A stretch of 64,000 nt of DNA from Chryseobacterium elymi (GCF_003385495.1 NZ_QNUH01000003.1:62001-126000), one strand, 5' to 3'; positions 42,939 through 52,227 are shown, numbered from the stretch's first letter. The notes: a model not told the origin generated them from the sequence alone. Translations and numbers: made by a program.

Positions 42939-43505
42939 TTAAATTTTTGAAACGACAAGGATCTTGTCATAGATGTATGTGACTCTCACAGAATCACCGG
43001 ACAGAATATTTTCTTTTTCTTCCGTCATCGCAGGAAGCTCGTGGCTGGTCCCGTTTACAGATATGGTGATCTTGCCTTTGCCGCTCATATCTGCCGGAAT
43101 GGTAAGATAAACTTCTCCTGCCCTTCCAATCAGGTTTTCCATCTTAAACGTATTGTCTTCTGTAAGCTTAAGGATCTGCATGATAAGAATAAAAAACAGA
43201 AATATAAATCCTGCTCCTACCAGTACTGCAACAAAGATCAACAGCGACTTACTGCTTATTGAGCCGTAGAACGCTACACCACTCCATCCGAACCCCAAAA
43301 GAAAATTGATGAGGTTTCTGAAGGAAAATAACTGAAAAGGACTATCAGCATGGCTGTCTTCGCTGAAATCAGCGTGAATTGTATCTCCATAGCTGCCTCC
43401 GGCAAAAGTAAGAACCGTTTGAATTAAAAAGATGAAGCTGGCTGCTATGGCTGTATACCAAAACCCCTGATGCAGCGGTTCTAAGTTTTGCAGAAATTCA
43501 AACAT
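42939..43505 (-). CDS. NfeD/OB-fold membrane protein, flotillin partner
   Basis: 188 aa from ATG 43505 (MFEFLQNLEPLHQGFWY; a 6-aa extension is possible). Three hydrophobic segments (about 15-35, 65-85, 88-115), then a C-terminal OB-type beta barrel (LIGRAGEVYLTIPADMSGKGKITI ... SGDSVRVTYIYDKILVV), matching the cytosolic domain of NfeD-class proteins that act with flotillins and of YqiJ. It is directly upstream of the flotillin gene. No ClpP-like serine protease part. Confidence 0.87.
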   Translation of the reverse strand: MFEFLQNLEPLHQGFWYTAIAASFIFLIQTVLTFAGGSYGDTIHADFSEDSHADSPFQLFSFRNLINFLLGFGWSGVAFYGSISSKSLLIFVAVLVGAGFIFLFFILIMQILKLTEDNTFKMENLIGRAGEVYLTIPADMSGKGKITISVNGTSHELPAMTEEKENILSGDSVRVTYIYDKILVVSKI

Positions 43506-43658
43506 AAGATGCGTTTTTAACAAATATAGTTAAAAAAATCATAAAGCCAATAAAAATCAGTATAAAACGTATCCTTAAAGTATTAAATAATAGGGTTTAA
43601 AAATATTTTTCAATACAACTTTCACAAGAATATGTTCAATAAAATCAGAACAAAAAAA

Positions 43659-43678
43659 GACAGGCTGAAAAACCTGTC
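43659..43678 (-). terminator. Terminator of mrp-nfu
   Basis: GACAGG (43659-43664) with CCTGTC (43673-43678). On the minus strand it is followed by TTTTTTT; 25 bases past the nfu stop. Confidence 0.7.
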
Positions 43679-43702
43679 CTTAAAAAATATTTCGTGTAAT
43701 TT

Positions 43703-43951
43703 TTACTCTACATTGATTACTTTTTGAATCTCCGGGGCATGTTGCTTGATGGTATTTTCTACACCCAGTTTCAGGGTAGAAAAATTCAGCGAACACCCGG
43801 AACAGTTACCCAAAAGTTTTACAAAAACCTGGTTATCCTTCACGTCAATAAGCTCGATATCACCTCCATCCTTATTCAGGAACGGCCTGATGCTTTCCAG
43901 AGCTTCCATTACTCTCGTTACTGTATCTTCGTGTGTTATATTTGTTTCCAT
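43703..43951 (-). CDS. nfu: NifU C-terminal (Nfu) Fe-S scaffold protein
   Basis: 82 aa, a stand-alone NifU-C domain. Key features: IRPFLNKDGGDIELIDV and the CxxC cluster ligands in LLGNCSGCSLNFSTL, with no other domain. It carries [4Fe-4S] clusters to apoproteins. Downstream of mrp by 45 bases on the minus strand, so the two Fe-S factors form a likely operon ended by a hairpin. Confidence 0.94.
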   Translation of the reverse strand: METNITHEDTVTRVMEALESIRPFLNKDGGDIELIDVKDNQVFVKLLGNCSGCSLNFSTLKLGVENTIKQHAPEIQKVINVE

Positions 43952-43996
43952 ATTTCTTTAGTTCAATTCGGCTTTTTCAAACTTAATTGAAAATCA

Positions 43997-45106
43997 TTAT
44001 TTTTTAGCTTTAGGCGAGCATCCTGCCATAGTGGTAATCTTTACAGCTTCTGTAGGCGGAAGGTTTTTATTTCTTTCTACAAGACTTTCTACCATATTTC
44101 TTGCCGTTTCTGTATAGATCTCTGCAATTTTAGACCCTTCCTGAAGCGCAGCCGGTCTTCCGACATCCCCCGCTTCTCTGATACTCTGGATCAATGGAAT
44201 CTCTCCCAATACCGGAATCCCCAGATCTCCAGCAAGATACTGAGCTCCCTGTTGTCCAAAGATGTAGTACTTGTTATCAGGAAGTTCTGCCGGCGTAAAA
44301 TACGCCATATTTTCGATTAATCCAAGAACGGGAATGTTAATACTTTCCATCTGGAACATCGCAATCCCTTTTCTTACATCTGCCAATGCTACATGCTGAG
44401 GTGTGCTCACAATCACAGCACCCGTTACAGGTACTTCCTGAATGATGGATAAGTGAATATCTCCTGTTCCCGGAGGAAGGTCAATCAATAAAAAGTCAAG
44501 TTCACCCCATGCTGCATCTCTGATCATCTGGTTCAAAGCTTTGGAAGCCATAGGACCTCTCCAGACTACAGCCTGATTGGCTCCTGAGAAATATCCTATA
44601 GACAGCATTTTCACCCCGTAATTTTCTACAGGCTTCATCATACTTTTTCCATTAACTTCTACAGAGATTGGCTTTTCACCTTCCGTATCGAACATGGTAG
44701 GAACAGACGGTCCATAGATATCGGCATCCAGTAATCCTACTTTGAAACCCATTTTAGCTAAAGTAACTGCCATATTTGCAGCAACTGTAGATTTTCCTAC
44801 ACCTCCTTTTCCAGAAGCAATAGCTATAATATTCTGAATTCCTGCAATCTGCTTACCTTTAATCTGGCTCTGCTGAATCTCGCTGGGCTCCGGAGAAACA
44901 ATTTTTAATTTCAGATTAATATCTTCTCCAAACTCACTGGCAAAAGCCTGCTTCATGGCTGCTTCCAGCTTTTTCTTTTCGTGCATTGCCGGTGAATGGG
45001 CTGTCATGTCAATATAAACATCATTGCCCATGATTTGAAAGTTACTCACCAAATCGTCTACTTCTATCTCTTTAAGGAAATCTTGAACCTTTTCTTTCGT
45101 CAACAT
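43997..45106 (-). CDS. mrp: Mrp/NBP35-family P-loop ATPase (ApbC-like)
   Basis: 369 aa. N-terminal MIP18/DUF59 domain (about 1-85), then a deviant Walker A IASGKGGVGKSTVAANMAV, LLDADIYGPSVP, DLPPGTGDIHLS, and a basic C-terminus. Mrp proteins bind and deliver Fe-S clusters. Unlike the canonical form, the loop after ENMAYFT lacks the CxxC cluster ligands (it reads PAELPDNKYYIFG), which I recall as the Bacteroidota form. The only obvious C-terminal Cys is in MAGCSPKAKK. Operon partner is nfu. A role in Fe-S biogenesis stands, but cluster ligation must differ. Confidence 0.93.
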   Translation of the reverse strand: MLTKEKVQDFLKEIEVDDLVSNFQIMGNDVYIDMTAHSPAMHEKKKLEAAMKQAFASEFGEDINLKLKIVSPEPSEIQQSQIKGKQIAGIQNIIAIASGKGGVGKSTVAANMAVTLAKMGFKVGLLDADIYGPSVPTMFDTEGEKPISVEVNGKSMMKPVENYGVKMLSIGYFSGANQAVVWRGPMASKALNQMIRDAAWGELDFLLIDLPPGTGDIHLSIIQEVPVTGAVIVSTPQHVALADVRKGIAMFQMESINIPVLGLIENMAYFTPAELPDNKYYIFGQQGAQYLAGDLGIPVLGEIPLIQSIREAGDVGRPAALQEGSKIAEIYTETARNMVESLVERNKNLPPTEAVKITTMAGCSPKAKK

Positions 45107-45263
45107 ACTAAATATAAATTGTTCACAAATTTACGGTTTTTTTCGACAATTTAGAATCAATAAAATCTATAACCCAATGTGATAAATAAGATTATAAAAA
45201 TTCTACCGTCATATTTATCATCATCATTCTTACAATACAATTTTATCACCACACAAATAGCCT

Positions 45264-45720
45264 ATGAATACTAATAACTATTCTTTTAAATACACATCTT
45301 CCAAAGGTATTTTTGTGCTAGGAAAGACAAGATTCAAATGGTATGACCTTGCCGAAGATCCATCTGCAGTTTCTGCTCAGGATATTATCAATGCAAAAAC
45401 CTGCATCGAAAATGCTGATGAAAATTTCCAGAATAAAGATGACCTGGGTTTTGTCATTATGCACAGATGTGGTGAGCATTGCCTGTTATTGGTCTGCACA
45501 TGGAGGAGCGAAAACGAACTATGGGAAAGCGTTTTATTATGATGGTTCAGGAAAATTTGAAGTTTGGAACAGGAACAGAATTCATCTTCCTACTTACTGT
45601 GTCTGGGAAATGGACATTGTATATCATGAGTCCAAAGCCTGAAAAAAATTCCTGGGGACAGACCGAACGGAAGTTGATCAGCAGAATTATTTAGATGATC
45701 TTTTTGCAGGAGAAGTTTAG
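45264..45720 (+). pseudogene. Hypothetical gene with frameshift and in-frame TGA
   Basis: The first 85 codons (MNTNNYSFKYTSSKGIFVLG ... CTWRSENELWES) lose frame near 45530, in GCGTTTTATTAT. The continuation is in frame +1 (FYYDGSGKFEVWNRNRIHLP ... MDIVYHESKA) up to TGA 45640, and beyond it the same frame carries on KKFLGTDRTEVDQQNYLDDL to TAG 45718. Together about 150 codons of one small soluble protein of unknown family. Gene decay is likely; sequencing error at the short T run is possible for the frameshift but would not explain the TGA. Confidence 0.6.
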
Positions 45721-45758
45721 GTCTTAAGATTAAAAGGTTTAAGCAATCCATATAAATT

Positions 45759-45828
45759 CAATAGGAATGGGCTTTAGCCCATTAACCAATATATTATTAC
45801 CATTCATCCGGCTTTAGCCAAAACTTAA
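45759..45828. repeat. Dispersed repeat, GGCTTTAGCC family, copy 1
   Basis: Contains AATAGGAATGGGCTTTAGCC (with CCA) and, after about 35 AT-rich bases, GGCTTTAGCCAAAACTTAA. The same two blocks with a few changes lie at 55369-55434. GGGCTTTAGCCC forms a short hairpin. Intergenic. Confidence 0.7.
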
Positions 45829-45933
45829 TCCTGCGAAATATGCACAGGTTTTATTCCTGCTTCTCACAATTCCGGTCTTCTTTTATTACATTCCGGTCTA
45901 ATGTTTTTATATTCGTTGATATAAAATTAAGAT

Positions 45934-48735
45934 ATGAAAAAAAGCCTGGCAGTTTTCTCACTATGTATTGCCCAGATTATTTATTCTCAGAATTATTCTC
46001 AGTATGTAAATCCTTTTATAGGAACCGGAGGTCATGGCCACACCTTTCCCGGAGCTATTGTTCCGTTCGGAATGGTTCAGCTTTCTCCCGATACAAGGAT
46101 AGACGGGAGCTGGGACGGATGCAGCGGCTATCATTATTCGGATTCTGTGATCTATGGTTTTTCTCATACACATCTCAACGGAACAGGGGTTTCGGATTAC
46201 GGGGATATCATGCTAATGCCAACAATGGGAAATGCGAGCCTGAATTACAAAGATTATTCTTCTAGATTTTCACATAAAAATGAAAAGGCTTCTGCTGGAT
46301 TTTATTCCGTCAAATTAGATAAAAACAATATTGATGTTCGCCTGACGACCACCAAAAGGGTTGGTTATCATGAATATATCTTTAATAATTCCGGTAAGGC
46401 AAATATTATTCTGGACCTCAACCACAGGGATAAGCTGCTGGAAGGTGAAGTAAAAGTTATTGATGACAAAACCATTGAAGTTTTCAGAAGAAGTGAAGCC
46501 TGGGCAGCCAATCAGTACATCTACGCGAGAATTGAATTTTCAAAACCCATGAAAATCTCCAAAAAAGAGGTTAACGGAAAGCAGGAAGATAAACTGTTTA
46601 CCGGAACAAAACTGGCTCTGGCATTCTCAGCAGATGTTAAAAAAGGAGAAAAGATCAGTGTAAAAGTTGCTATTTCTCCGACAGGTTATGAAGGAACGGA
46701 AAAAAATATGCTGGCAGAAGGAAAATCCAATGATTTTGAAACCGTAAGAAAGCAGGCCGAAACCAATTGGAACACGGAACTGTCAAAAATTGAAGTAAAA
46801 TCTGATGATAAGGATAAACTTTCTGTCTTTTATACAGCTCTTTACCATGTTTTTACCCAGCCCAATATCAATATGGATGTAGACGGAAGATACAGAGGCA
46901 GAGACAATAAGCTTTATATGACAACGGGCTTTGATTATTATTCTGTATTCTCTCTTTGGGATACTTTCAGGGCTGCCCATCCGCTGATGACCCTTATCGA
47001 CAGAAAAAGAACGGCAGACTTTATCAATACTTTTATCAAACAGTATGAACAGGGCGGAAAGCTTCCGGTTTGGGAACTGGCTTCCAATGAAACGGAATGC
47101 ATGATTGGCTATCATTCTGTTTCTGTAATTGCAGATGCTATGGCTAAAGGCATCCAGAGTTTTGATTATGAAAAAGCATTTGAAGCGTCTAAAAATTCTG
47201 CCATGCTGGATATTTTCGGCCTGAATGCATATAAACAGAACAACTACATCAGTATGGATGACGAGCATGAAAGCGTTTCAAAAACGGTGGAATACGCCTA
47301 CGACGACTGGTGTATTGCTCAGATGGCTAAGATTTTAGGCAAGAAAGAAGATTATCAGTATTTCATGAAGCGTTCCCAGAGCTGGAAAAATCTTTACAAT
47401 CCGAACAACGGCTTTATGCAGCCGAGGAAAAACGGAAACTGGTATGAGCCTTTTGATCCGGCGGAAGTCAACAATAATTATACGGAGGGAAATTCATGGC
47501 ACTATTCCTATTCGGTACAGCAGGATATTCCGGGACTGATTGCAGCTCACGGTGGGGAAGAAAAATTTGAACAGTTCATTGATGCTATTTTCGCTGCACC
47601 GGAAAAAACAACGGGAAGAGAGCAGGCAGACATCACAGGATTGATGGGTCAGTATGCTCAGGGAAATGAACCGAGCCACCATATTGCCTATTTATACAAC
47701 TACGTAGGAAAACCGGAAAAAACAGATGCCAAGATCAAATATATCCTTGATCATTTTTATAAAAATACGCCGGACGGGCTTATCGGAAATGAAGACTGTG
47801 GCCAGATGAGCGCCTGGTATATCTTAAGTTCAATGGGAATTTATTCTGTAACACCGGGATTGCCCGAATGGCAGACAACTACACCTTATTTTGATGAGGT
47901 TAAAATTCATCTGGAAGACGGCAGTACAAAAGTGATCAGCAAGAATACCAGCAGATCCGAACTTCAAAAATTAGGTTTTGAAAACAGCAAACCAATAAAG
48001 GATTTTAAATATACCCGGCTGACTCCGGCACCGGTTATTGCCTCCGACAGGATCTTCGATTTTTCCGCAAAAGTACAGATCACTCCACTGAATCCTGCTG
48101 ATAAAGTATATTATATAACCTTAAGTGAAAGTGATGCTAACGTAAGGAAGACTTTCACAGCTTATAAAGGACCTTTCACCATCAGCAAAACCACTCAGAT
48201 TCTTGCCTATTCGGAAAGAAATGGAGAAAAAAGCTCTGTTACGGTAGCCAATTTCAACAGAAGACCTAATTATTGGGATATTACCGTTAATTCAAAAGTT
48301 AACCCACAATATACCGCCAATGGAAAACTGGCTCTGATCGACGGCATCAAGGGTGATGTAAACTGGAGAAAGGGTGAATGGCACGGCTATCAGGGACATG
48401 ATTTTGAAGCAGTGATTGATTTTAAATCTCCAAAACAGATTACTAAATTATCATCCACTTATCTTCAGGACAGCAGGGCCTGGATCCTGATGCCTAAAAA
48501 AGTGGAATATTATGCTTCCATGAACGGGAAAGACTTTGTTCTTCTTGAAACTTTAGATAATACCATAGATCCTAAAGATGAAAAAGTGCAGATCAGGGAT
48601 TTCGGAACAGAAATTCTTCCTACGGAAGCCCGATACATCAAAGTAAAAGCGCATTACTTCGGAAAACTTCCGGAATGGCATCAGGGGGCCGGCGGTGAGG
48701 CTTATATTTTTATTGATGAGATTTCCGTGAAATAA
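45934..48735 (+). CDS. GH92-family exo-alpha-mannosidase, exported
   Basis: 933 aa with a Sec signal peptide (AVFSLCIAQIIYSQ). N-terminal beta-sandwich with the GH92 start VNPFIGTGGHGHTFPGAIVPFGMVQ and DGCSGYHY. (alpha/alpha)6 domain with DTFRAAHPLMTLID, PVWELASNETECMIGYHSV (the acidic catalytic residues of the family lie in this helix region), and GNEDCGQMSAWYILSSMGIY. About 640 residues fit GH92; then a chitobiase/F5-8-like C-terminal region (KVNPQYTANGKLALIDGI, IDEISVK) probably binds glycans. No SusC/D genes adjacent. Calcium-dependent alpha-mannosidase activity is inferred from the family; linkage specificity is not. Confidence 0.93.
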   Translation: MKKSLAVFSLCIAQIIYSQNYSQYVNPFIGTGGHGHTFPGAIVPFGMVQLSPDTRIDGSWDGCSGYHYSDSVIYGFSHTHLNGTGVSDYGDIMLMPTMGNASLNYKDYSSRFSHKNEKASAGFYSVKLDKNNIDVRLTTTKRVGYHEYIFNNSGKANIILDLNHRDKLLEGEVKVIDDKTIEVFRRSEAWAANQYIYARIEFSKPMKISKKEVNGKQEDKLFTGTKLALAFSADVKKGEKISVKVAISPTGYEGTEKNMLAEGKSNDFETVRKQAETNWNTELSKIEVKSDDKDKLSVFYTALYHVFTQPNINMDVDGRYRGRDNKLYMTTGFDYYSVFSLWDTFRAAHPLMTLIDRKRTADFINTFIKQYEQGGKLPVWELASNETECMIGYHSVSVIADAMAKGIQSFDYEKAFEASKNSAMLDIFGLNAYKQNNYISMDDEHESVSKTVEYAYDDWCIAQMAKILGKKEDYQYFMKRSQSWKNLYNPNNGFMQPRKNGNWYEPFDPAEVNNNYTEGNSWHYSYSVQQDIPGLIAAHGGEEKFEQFIDAIFAAPEKTTGREQADITGLMGQYAQGNEPSHHIAYLYNYVGKPEKTDAKIKYILDHFYKNTPDGLIGNEDCGQMSAWYILSSMGIYSVTPGLPEWQTTTPYFDEVKIHLEDGSTKVISKNTSRSELQKLGFENSKPIKDFKYTRLTPAPVIASDRIFDFSAKVQITPLNPADKVYYITLSESDANVRKTFTAYKGPFTISKTTQILAYSERNGEKSSVTVANFNRRPNYWDITVNSKVNPQYTANGKLALIDGIKGDVNWRKGEWHGYQGHDFEAVIDFKSPKQITKLSSTYLQDSRAWILMPKKVEYYASMNGKDFVLLETLDNTIDPKDEKVQIRDFGTEILPTEARYIKVKAHYFGKLPEWHQGAGGEAYIFIDEISVK

Positions 48736-48812
48736 TGGTAAGAAACTGGAAGACAAAAATTTAAGATGACTGAATTTCAATTTTATTAAGTTCTATCTTC
48801 CTAAACAAAAAA

Positions 48813-48840
48813 TAATGCACTTCAAATATGAAGTGCATTA
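48813..48840 (+). terminator. Terminator of the GH92 gene
   Basis: Perfect 12-bp stem TAATGCACTTCA / TGAAGTGCATTA followed by TTTTTT. Confidence 0.88.
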
Positions 48841-48855
48841 TTTTTTATGATAAAT

Positions 48856-48960
48856 CTATACGTCTCTCTTTAAATTATACAAATCCAGAACACCGGGTGC
48901 GATTTTCAAATCGGAACTGAATATAATTCCTTTTATAAAATGCTTTTTAGTGAATGTCAT
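48856..48960 (-). CDS. Putative 34-aa small protein
   Basis: MTFTKKHFIKGIIFSSDLKI then APGVLDLYNLKRDV. It begins inside the end of the 51-aa frame at 48947 (14-base overlap) and has AAGGAG 15 bases before its ATG. Composition is protein-like. It may be the frame-shifted continuation of that upstream frame. No family recognised. Confidence 0.3.
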   Translation of the reverse strand: MTFTKKHFIKGIIFSSDLKIAPGVLDLYNLKRDV

Positions 48961-49102
48961 TAGTATGTACAAAATCTCCTTCTAAGGATAACACTTTAAT
49001 GGCTACTTTCTCTATCTCATCATATTTTTTGAGTGAATGACCGGAAATTAGTTTCATCAGCTCCCATTTTAATACTGGAATTAATTCATTCTTTCGGACC
49101 AT
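48947..49102 (-). CDS. Putative 51-aa small protein overlapping phyH end
   Basis: MVRKNELIPVLKWELMKLIS continuing to GDFVHTNDIH. It overlaps the 3' end of the dioxygenase gene by 22 bases in another frame and is followed by a 34-aa frame that overlaps its stop. Together these could be one roughly 80-aa gene with a frameshift or two coupled micro-genes in the otherwise empty 345-base gap 48736-49080. No known motif. Confidence 0.35.
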   Translation of the reverse strand: MVRKNELIPVLKWELMKLISGHSLKKYDEIEKVAIKVLSLEGDFVHTNDIH

Positions 49103-49803
49103 TTTAAATTCTCTGGCAGCTCCATATCAGAAAACTCTATATGAATCACTCTTCTTCTCCTGCCATCGGTAGTTCTGTTGGACCCGTGAAGCGTCAAAGG
49201 TTTCATGAGCATGATACCGCCCTTCTGTACATCACAAAATTTTTCCGTTTCCTTGCTCCAGTCTATCGTGTCCGGTCTGTAAATTCCTTGGGTGTGAGAT
49301 CCCGGAATAACTTTCAATGCTCCGTTATATTCATCCGTATCATCCAGATGGATCCTGATGGTACATATGTTCTCAAGAAATGGCAAAGGCGGTTGCACAG
49401 CAAACTGATTATTTTTGGTTGTCCACGGCCCAAAACCTTGTATTTCCAGTTTTTTATCCACTGAAATCGTCAGATCCTGATGATAGGCCACATACCAGTT
49501 TGAAGTTTCCGGTTTGTCAAAATAAATACTTTTTACGGCAAAATATTTTTCCCCGAAGACTTCTCTTACAATGGCTTTAATAGTATCGTTAAATATCAGA
49601 TCTTTAACTTCCGGAACTTCTTTCAGGAATTGTCGTACGGCAAAAAGGTCATCAGATTTTCTGAAATTCTCTCTTGAGTTATCAGCATTTCGAATGCTCT
49701 TTACGATCTTTTCAATCTCATCATCAGAAAAGACCGAATTGATTACGGTAAGGCCTTTTTCAAAGAAATATTGTTTATGATTCTCTATATATTGTTTTGT
49801 CAT
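49081..49803 (-). CDS. Phytanoyl-CoA dioxygenase (PhyH) family protein
   Basis: 240 aa Fe(II)/2-oxoglutarate dioxygenase fold. First metal-ligand pair H-x-D in WYVAYHQDLTISV, distal His in LMKPLTLHGSNRTTDGRRRR, where an Arg downstream would hold 2-oxoglutarate. IRIHLDDTDEYNGALKVIPGSH is the characteristic core strand. Family members hydroxylate lipids, amino acids or osmolytes, so the substrate is open. It starts 6 bases after the dicarboxylate/amino-acid symporter stop, a tight pair suggesting that the transporter brings in the substrate or 2-oxoglutarate. Confidence 0.88.
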   Translation of the reverse strand: MTKQYIENHKQYFFEKGLTVINSVFSDDEIEKIVKSIRNADNSRENFRKSDDLFAVRQFLKEVPEVKDLIFNDTIKAIVREVFGEKYFAVKSIYFDKPETSNWYVAYHQDLTISVDKKLEIQGFGPWTTKNNQFAVQPPLPFLENICTIRIHLDDTDEYNGALKVIPGSHTQGIYRPDTIDWSKETEKFCDVQKGGIMLMKPLTLHGSNRTTDGRRRRVIHIEFSDMELPENLKWSERMN

Positions 49804-49809
49804 GTGCGA

Positions 49810-51060
49810 TTAAACTTCCTGAGGTGTATTTTCCAGCTGTCCTTCCCATTTGGAAACAGCGGAAGTTGCTAATGCATTCCCCAATACATTCGTCATACTT
49901 CTTCCCATATCACAGAAATGGTCGATCGGCAGGATCAAAGCGATACCTTCAGGCGGAATTCCAAACATGGAACAGGTTGCCACGATAATCACCAAAGAAG
50001 CTCTTGGAACTCCGGCAATTCCTTTTGAGGTAAGCATTAAAACTAAAAGCATTGTGATCTGCTGTCCAATTTCCATTTCAATACCATAGATCTGGGCTAT
50101 AAAGATGGAAGCAAACGTCATATACATCATACTTCCGTCTAGGTTAAATGAATATCCTAAAGGCAGGATGAAAGATACTACCCTGTTGTTACATCCGAAT
50201 CTTTCAAGCTCTTCCACAAGCTTTGGAAATACAGCTTCTGAACTTGTTGTTGAAAAAGCAATCAGTAACGGGGCCTTTATTCTTTTAAGGAGTTCAAAAA
50301 GGCGATTTCCTAAGATCAGATAACCTACCAATAGAAGAACAAGCCAAAGTACACCCAATGCAAAGAAAAAATCTCTCAGGTAAATTGCATAGACTTTGAA
50401 TATTTCGAAACCGTTCATAGCTACCACTGCAGCAATGGCTCCCAAAACCCCGAGTGGTGCAAACCACATGATATAGCCCACCATTTTAAGGATGGCATGG
50501 GCAATAATATCAAAAAGTTTAACCACCGGCTTTGAATATTCTTCTCCTAAATTAGCAAGGGCCAACCCAAACATAATGGAAAAAACAACAATCTGAAGTA
50601 CCTCATTGGTAGCGAAAGCTTCAAATAAACTTTTAGGAATCATATGTTTTACAAAGTCTTCCAAAGAAAAACCTTTACTGCTTTTTAAAAGATCTTCTGC
50701 GGCAGATGCATCCTGAATAGGCAGTTTGGTTACATGTCCCGGCTCCAGCCAGTTTACCAACATCAATCCTATAAAAAGAGAAACCAAGGAAGCGCTGATA
50801 AACCACAGCATTGCTTTCGTCCCTACCCTTCCGATCATTTTGATATCGCTCATTTTAGCAATGCCAACGACAAGCGTGGTAAAAACAAGCGGTGCAATGA
50901 TCATCTGTACAAGCCTGATAAAAACCGTTCCCAACAGTTTGATGTTTTTGGAAAATGGTTCCGCACTCTCAGGATACTGTAAGTGCACCAGTCCTCCGAT
51001 TCCTACTCCAAGGATAAGCGCAACGATAATAGCAATAAAAAGTTTATTCTGTCCTTTCAT
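49810..51060 (-). CDS. Dicarboxylate/amino-acid:cation symporter (DAACS)
   Basis: 416 aa, eight-helix glutamate-transporter fold. Signatures: the serine-rich hairpin in LIAFSTTSSEAVFPKLVEEL, the helix 7 motif NLDGSMMYMTFASIFIAQ (the NMDGT equivalent), and helix 8 LPIDHFCDMGRSMTNVLGNA, where the Asp and Asn line the substrate site. Related to GltP/DctA; transports glutamate, aspartate or C4-dicarboxylates with H+ or Na+. Upstream gene of a two-gene operon with the PhyH dioxygenase. Confidence 0.94.
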   Translation of the reverse strand: MKGQNKLFIAIIVALILGVGIGGLVHLQYPESAEPFSKNIKLLGTVFIRLVQMIIAPLVFTTLVVGIAKMSDIKMIGRVGTKAMLWFISASLVSLFIGLMLVNWLEPGHVTKLPIQDASAAEDLLKSSKGFSLEDFVKHMIPKSLFEAFATNEVLQIVVFSIMFGLALANLGEEYSKPVVKLFDIIAHAILKMVGYIMWFAPLGVLGAIAAVVAMNGFEIFKVYAIYLRDFFFALGVLWLVLLLVGYLILGNRLFELLKRIKAPLLIAFSTTSSEAVFPKLVEELERFGCNNRVVSFILPLGYSFNLDGSMMYMTFASIFIAQIYGIEMEIGQQITMLLVLMLTSKGIAGVPRASLVIIVATCSMFGIPPEGIALILPIDHFCDMGRSMTNVLGNALATSAVSKWEGQLENTPQEV

Positions 51061-51282
51061 ATAAATAGTTCAATTCCCGCAAATATAATAGTTTTTCAAT
51101 TGGTACAATATTTTGTCCGAATTTGGCTAAGTTTAGATTAAGTTTATAATACATTAAAATTAAAACGCTGATTTCGAAAATATTGTAAAAAAATTAAGAA
51201 ACATTTATTGAGTTTTTATTATTTTGGTACAAATTTTATTATTACATTTGATTGTATTAACAACATTAATAAATATACAACT

Positions 51283-51762
51283 ATGAAAAAAACTATCGCA
51301 ATGGCTGCATTAGCTGTAGCAATATCTTTTGGAGCGGTGTCTTGCAAAAAGAAAATTTCAGATGCCGATCTTCAGACTCAGGCTACAACAATCGTTACTT
51401 CTAATCCCAATGCTTCTGTGGAAGTAAAAGAAGGAGTGGCTCATTTAAGCGGAACTTTCGAAGACCAGCAGTCTAAAGATGCTATGATTACACAGTTAAA
51501 AGCAATTACAGGAGTAAAAGAAGTAATGGACATGTCTACTATAGCTGCACCTGCACCAGTGGAAACAGCATCTGCTGTAGATCCTGCAGTTCAGAAAAAA
51601 GTTCAGGATGCTGTTAAAGATTTCCCTTCTGTAAAAGTAGAGGTTGTAAACGGGCAACTTACCCTTACAGGAAATGTTTCAGCCCTTCAGGCAAGAAAAA
51701 TTAAAGAGTCTGTAGATGCTTTGAAAATCGGAAAGTATAACAATAACCTAGTGGTAAAATAA
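51283..51762 (+). CDS. Lipoprotein with two BON domains
   Basis: 159 aa from ATG 51283 (MKKTIAMAALAVAISF). The lipobox reads FGAVSC with the Cys at about residue 21, followed by KKK. Two BON (bacterial OsmY and nodulation) domains: about 28-85 (VEVKEGVAHLSGTFEDQQSK) and 100-158 (VKVEVVNGQLTLTGNVSALQ). BON domains bind phospholipid; in OsmY-like proteins they act in the periplasm under stress. The frame extends 25 codons upstream with no start context. Next gene starts 7 bases later and shares a BON domain. Confidence 0.88.
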   Translation: MKKTIAMAALAVAISFGAVSCKKKISDADLQTQATTIVTSNPNASVEVKEGVAHLSGTFEDQQSKDAMITQLKAITGVKEVMDMSTIAAPAPVETASAVDPAVQKKVQDAVKDFPSVKVEVVNGQLTLTGNVSALQARKIKESVDALKIGKYNNNLVVK

Positions 51763-51769
51763 TTTTAAG

Positions 51770-52189
51770 ATGAGCACATTACAAGATAAATATTCAAGTG
51801 TAGTTTCAGCAGCACAGTCTGCAGGAATTTCTAACCTTCAGGTTCAGGAGCAGGATGGTATTCTTTATGTTTCAGGAAATGCTTCCAGTACAGCAGCAAA
51901 AGATGCAGTATGGAATGCTTTGGGAACTATTGATTCTACTTATTCGGCTTCAGATATCAATATTGATGTACAGGTAGCAGGATTAACTTCAGGAGCTTCT
52001 TTAACGGTAGCTACGGAAGATTCTAATCTGAACATCAGACAGGAGCCTTCTACTGAGGCTGCTGTAGTAGGAAAAGCTGCAAAAGGGTCATCGGTAACTT
52101 TGATTGAGCAGACTTCTGATGACTGGTGGAAAGTGAAAACTGATGACGGTCAGGAAGGCTATGCTTATTCAAGATATTTAAGAGCTTAA
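51770..52189 (+). CDS. BON-like plus SH3b domain protein
   Basis: 139 aa, no signal peptide. N-terminal BON-like half (about 5-65; LQVQEQDGILYVSGNASSTAAK) and C-terminal bacterial SH3 domain (75-139; SNLNIRQEPSTEAAVVGKAAKGSSVTL, WWKVKTDDGQEGYAYSRYL). It pairs with the lipoprotein 7 bases upstream. A lack of export signal in a protein with an SH3b domain is odd; it may act in the cytosol, like LysM/BON proteins. Terminator follows. Confidence 0.85.
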   Translation: MSTLQDKYSSVVSAAQSAGISNLQVQEQDGILYVSGNASSTAAKDAVWNALGTIDSTYSASDINIDVQVAGLTSGASLTVATEDSNLNIRQEPSTEAAVVGKAAKGSSVTLIEQTSDDWWKVKTDDGQEGYAYSRYLRA

Positions 52190-52227
52190 TTTTTCTAATA
52201 GTTAATCTTCAATAAATATTTACAAAG

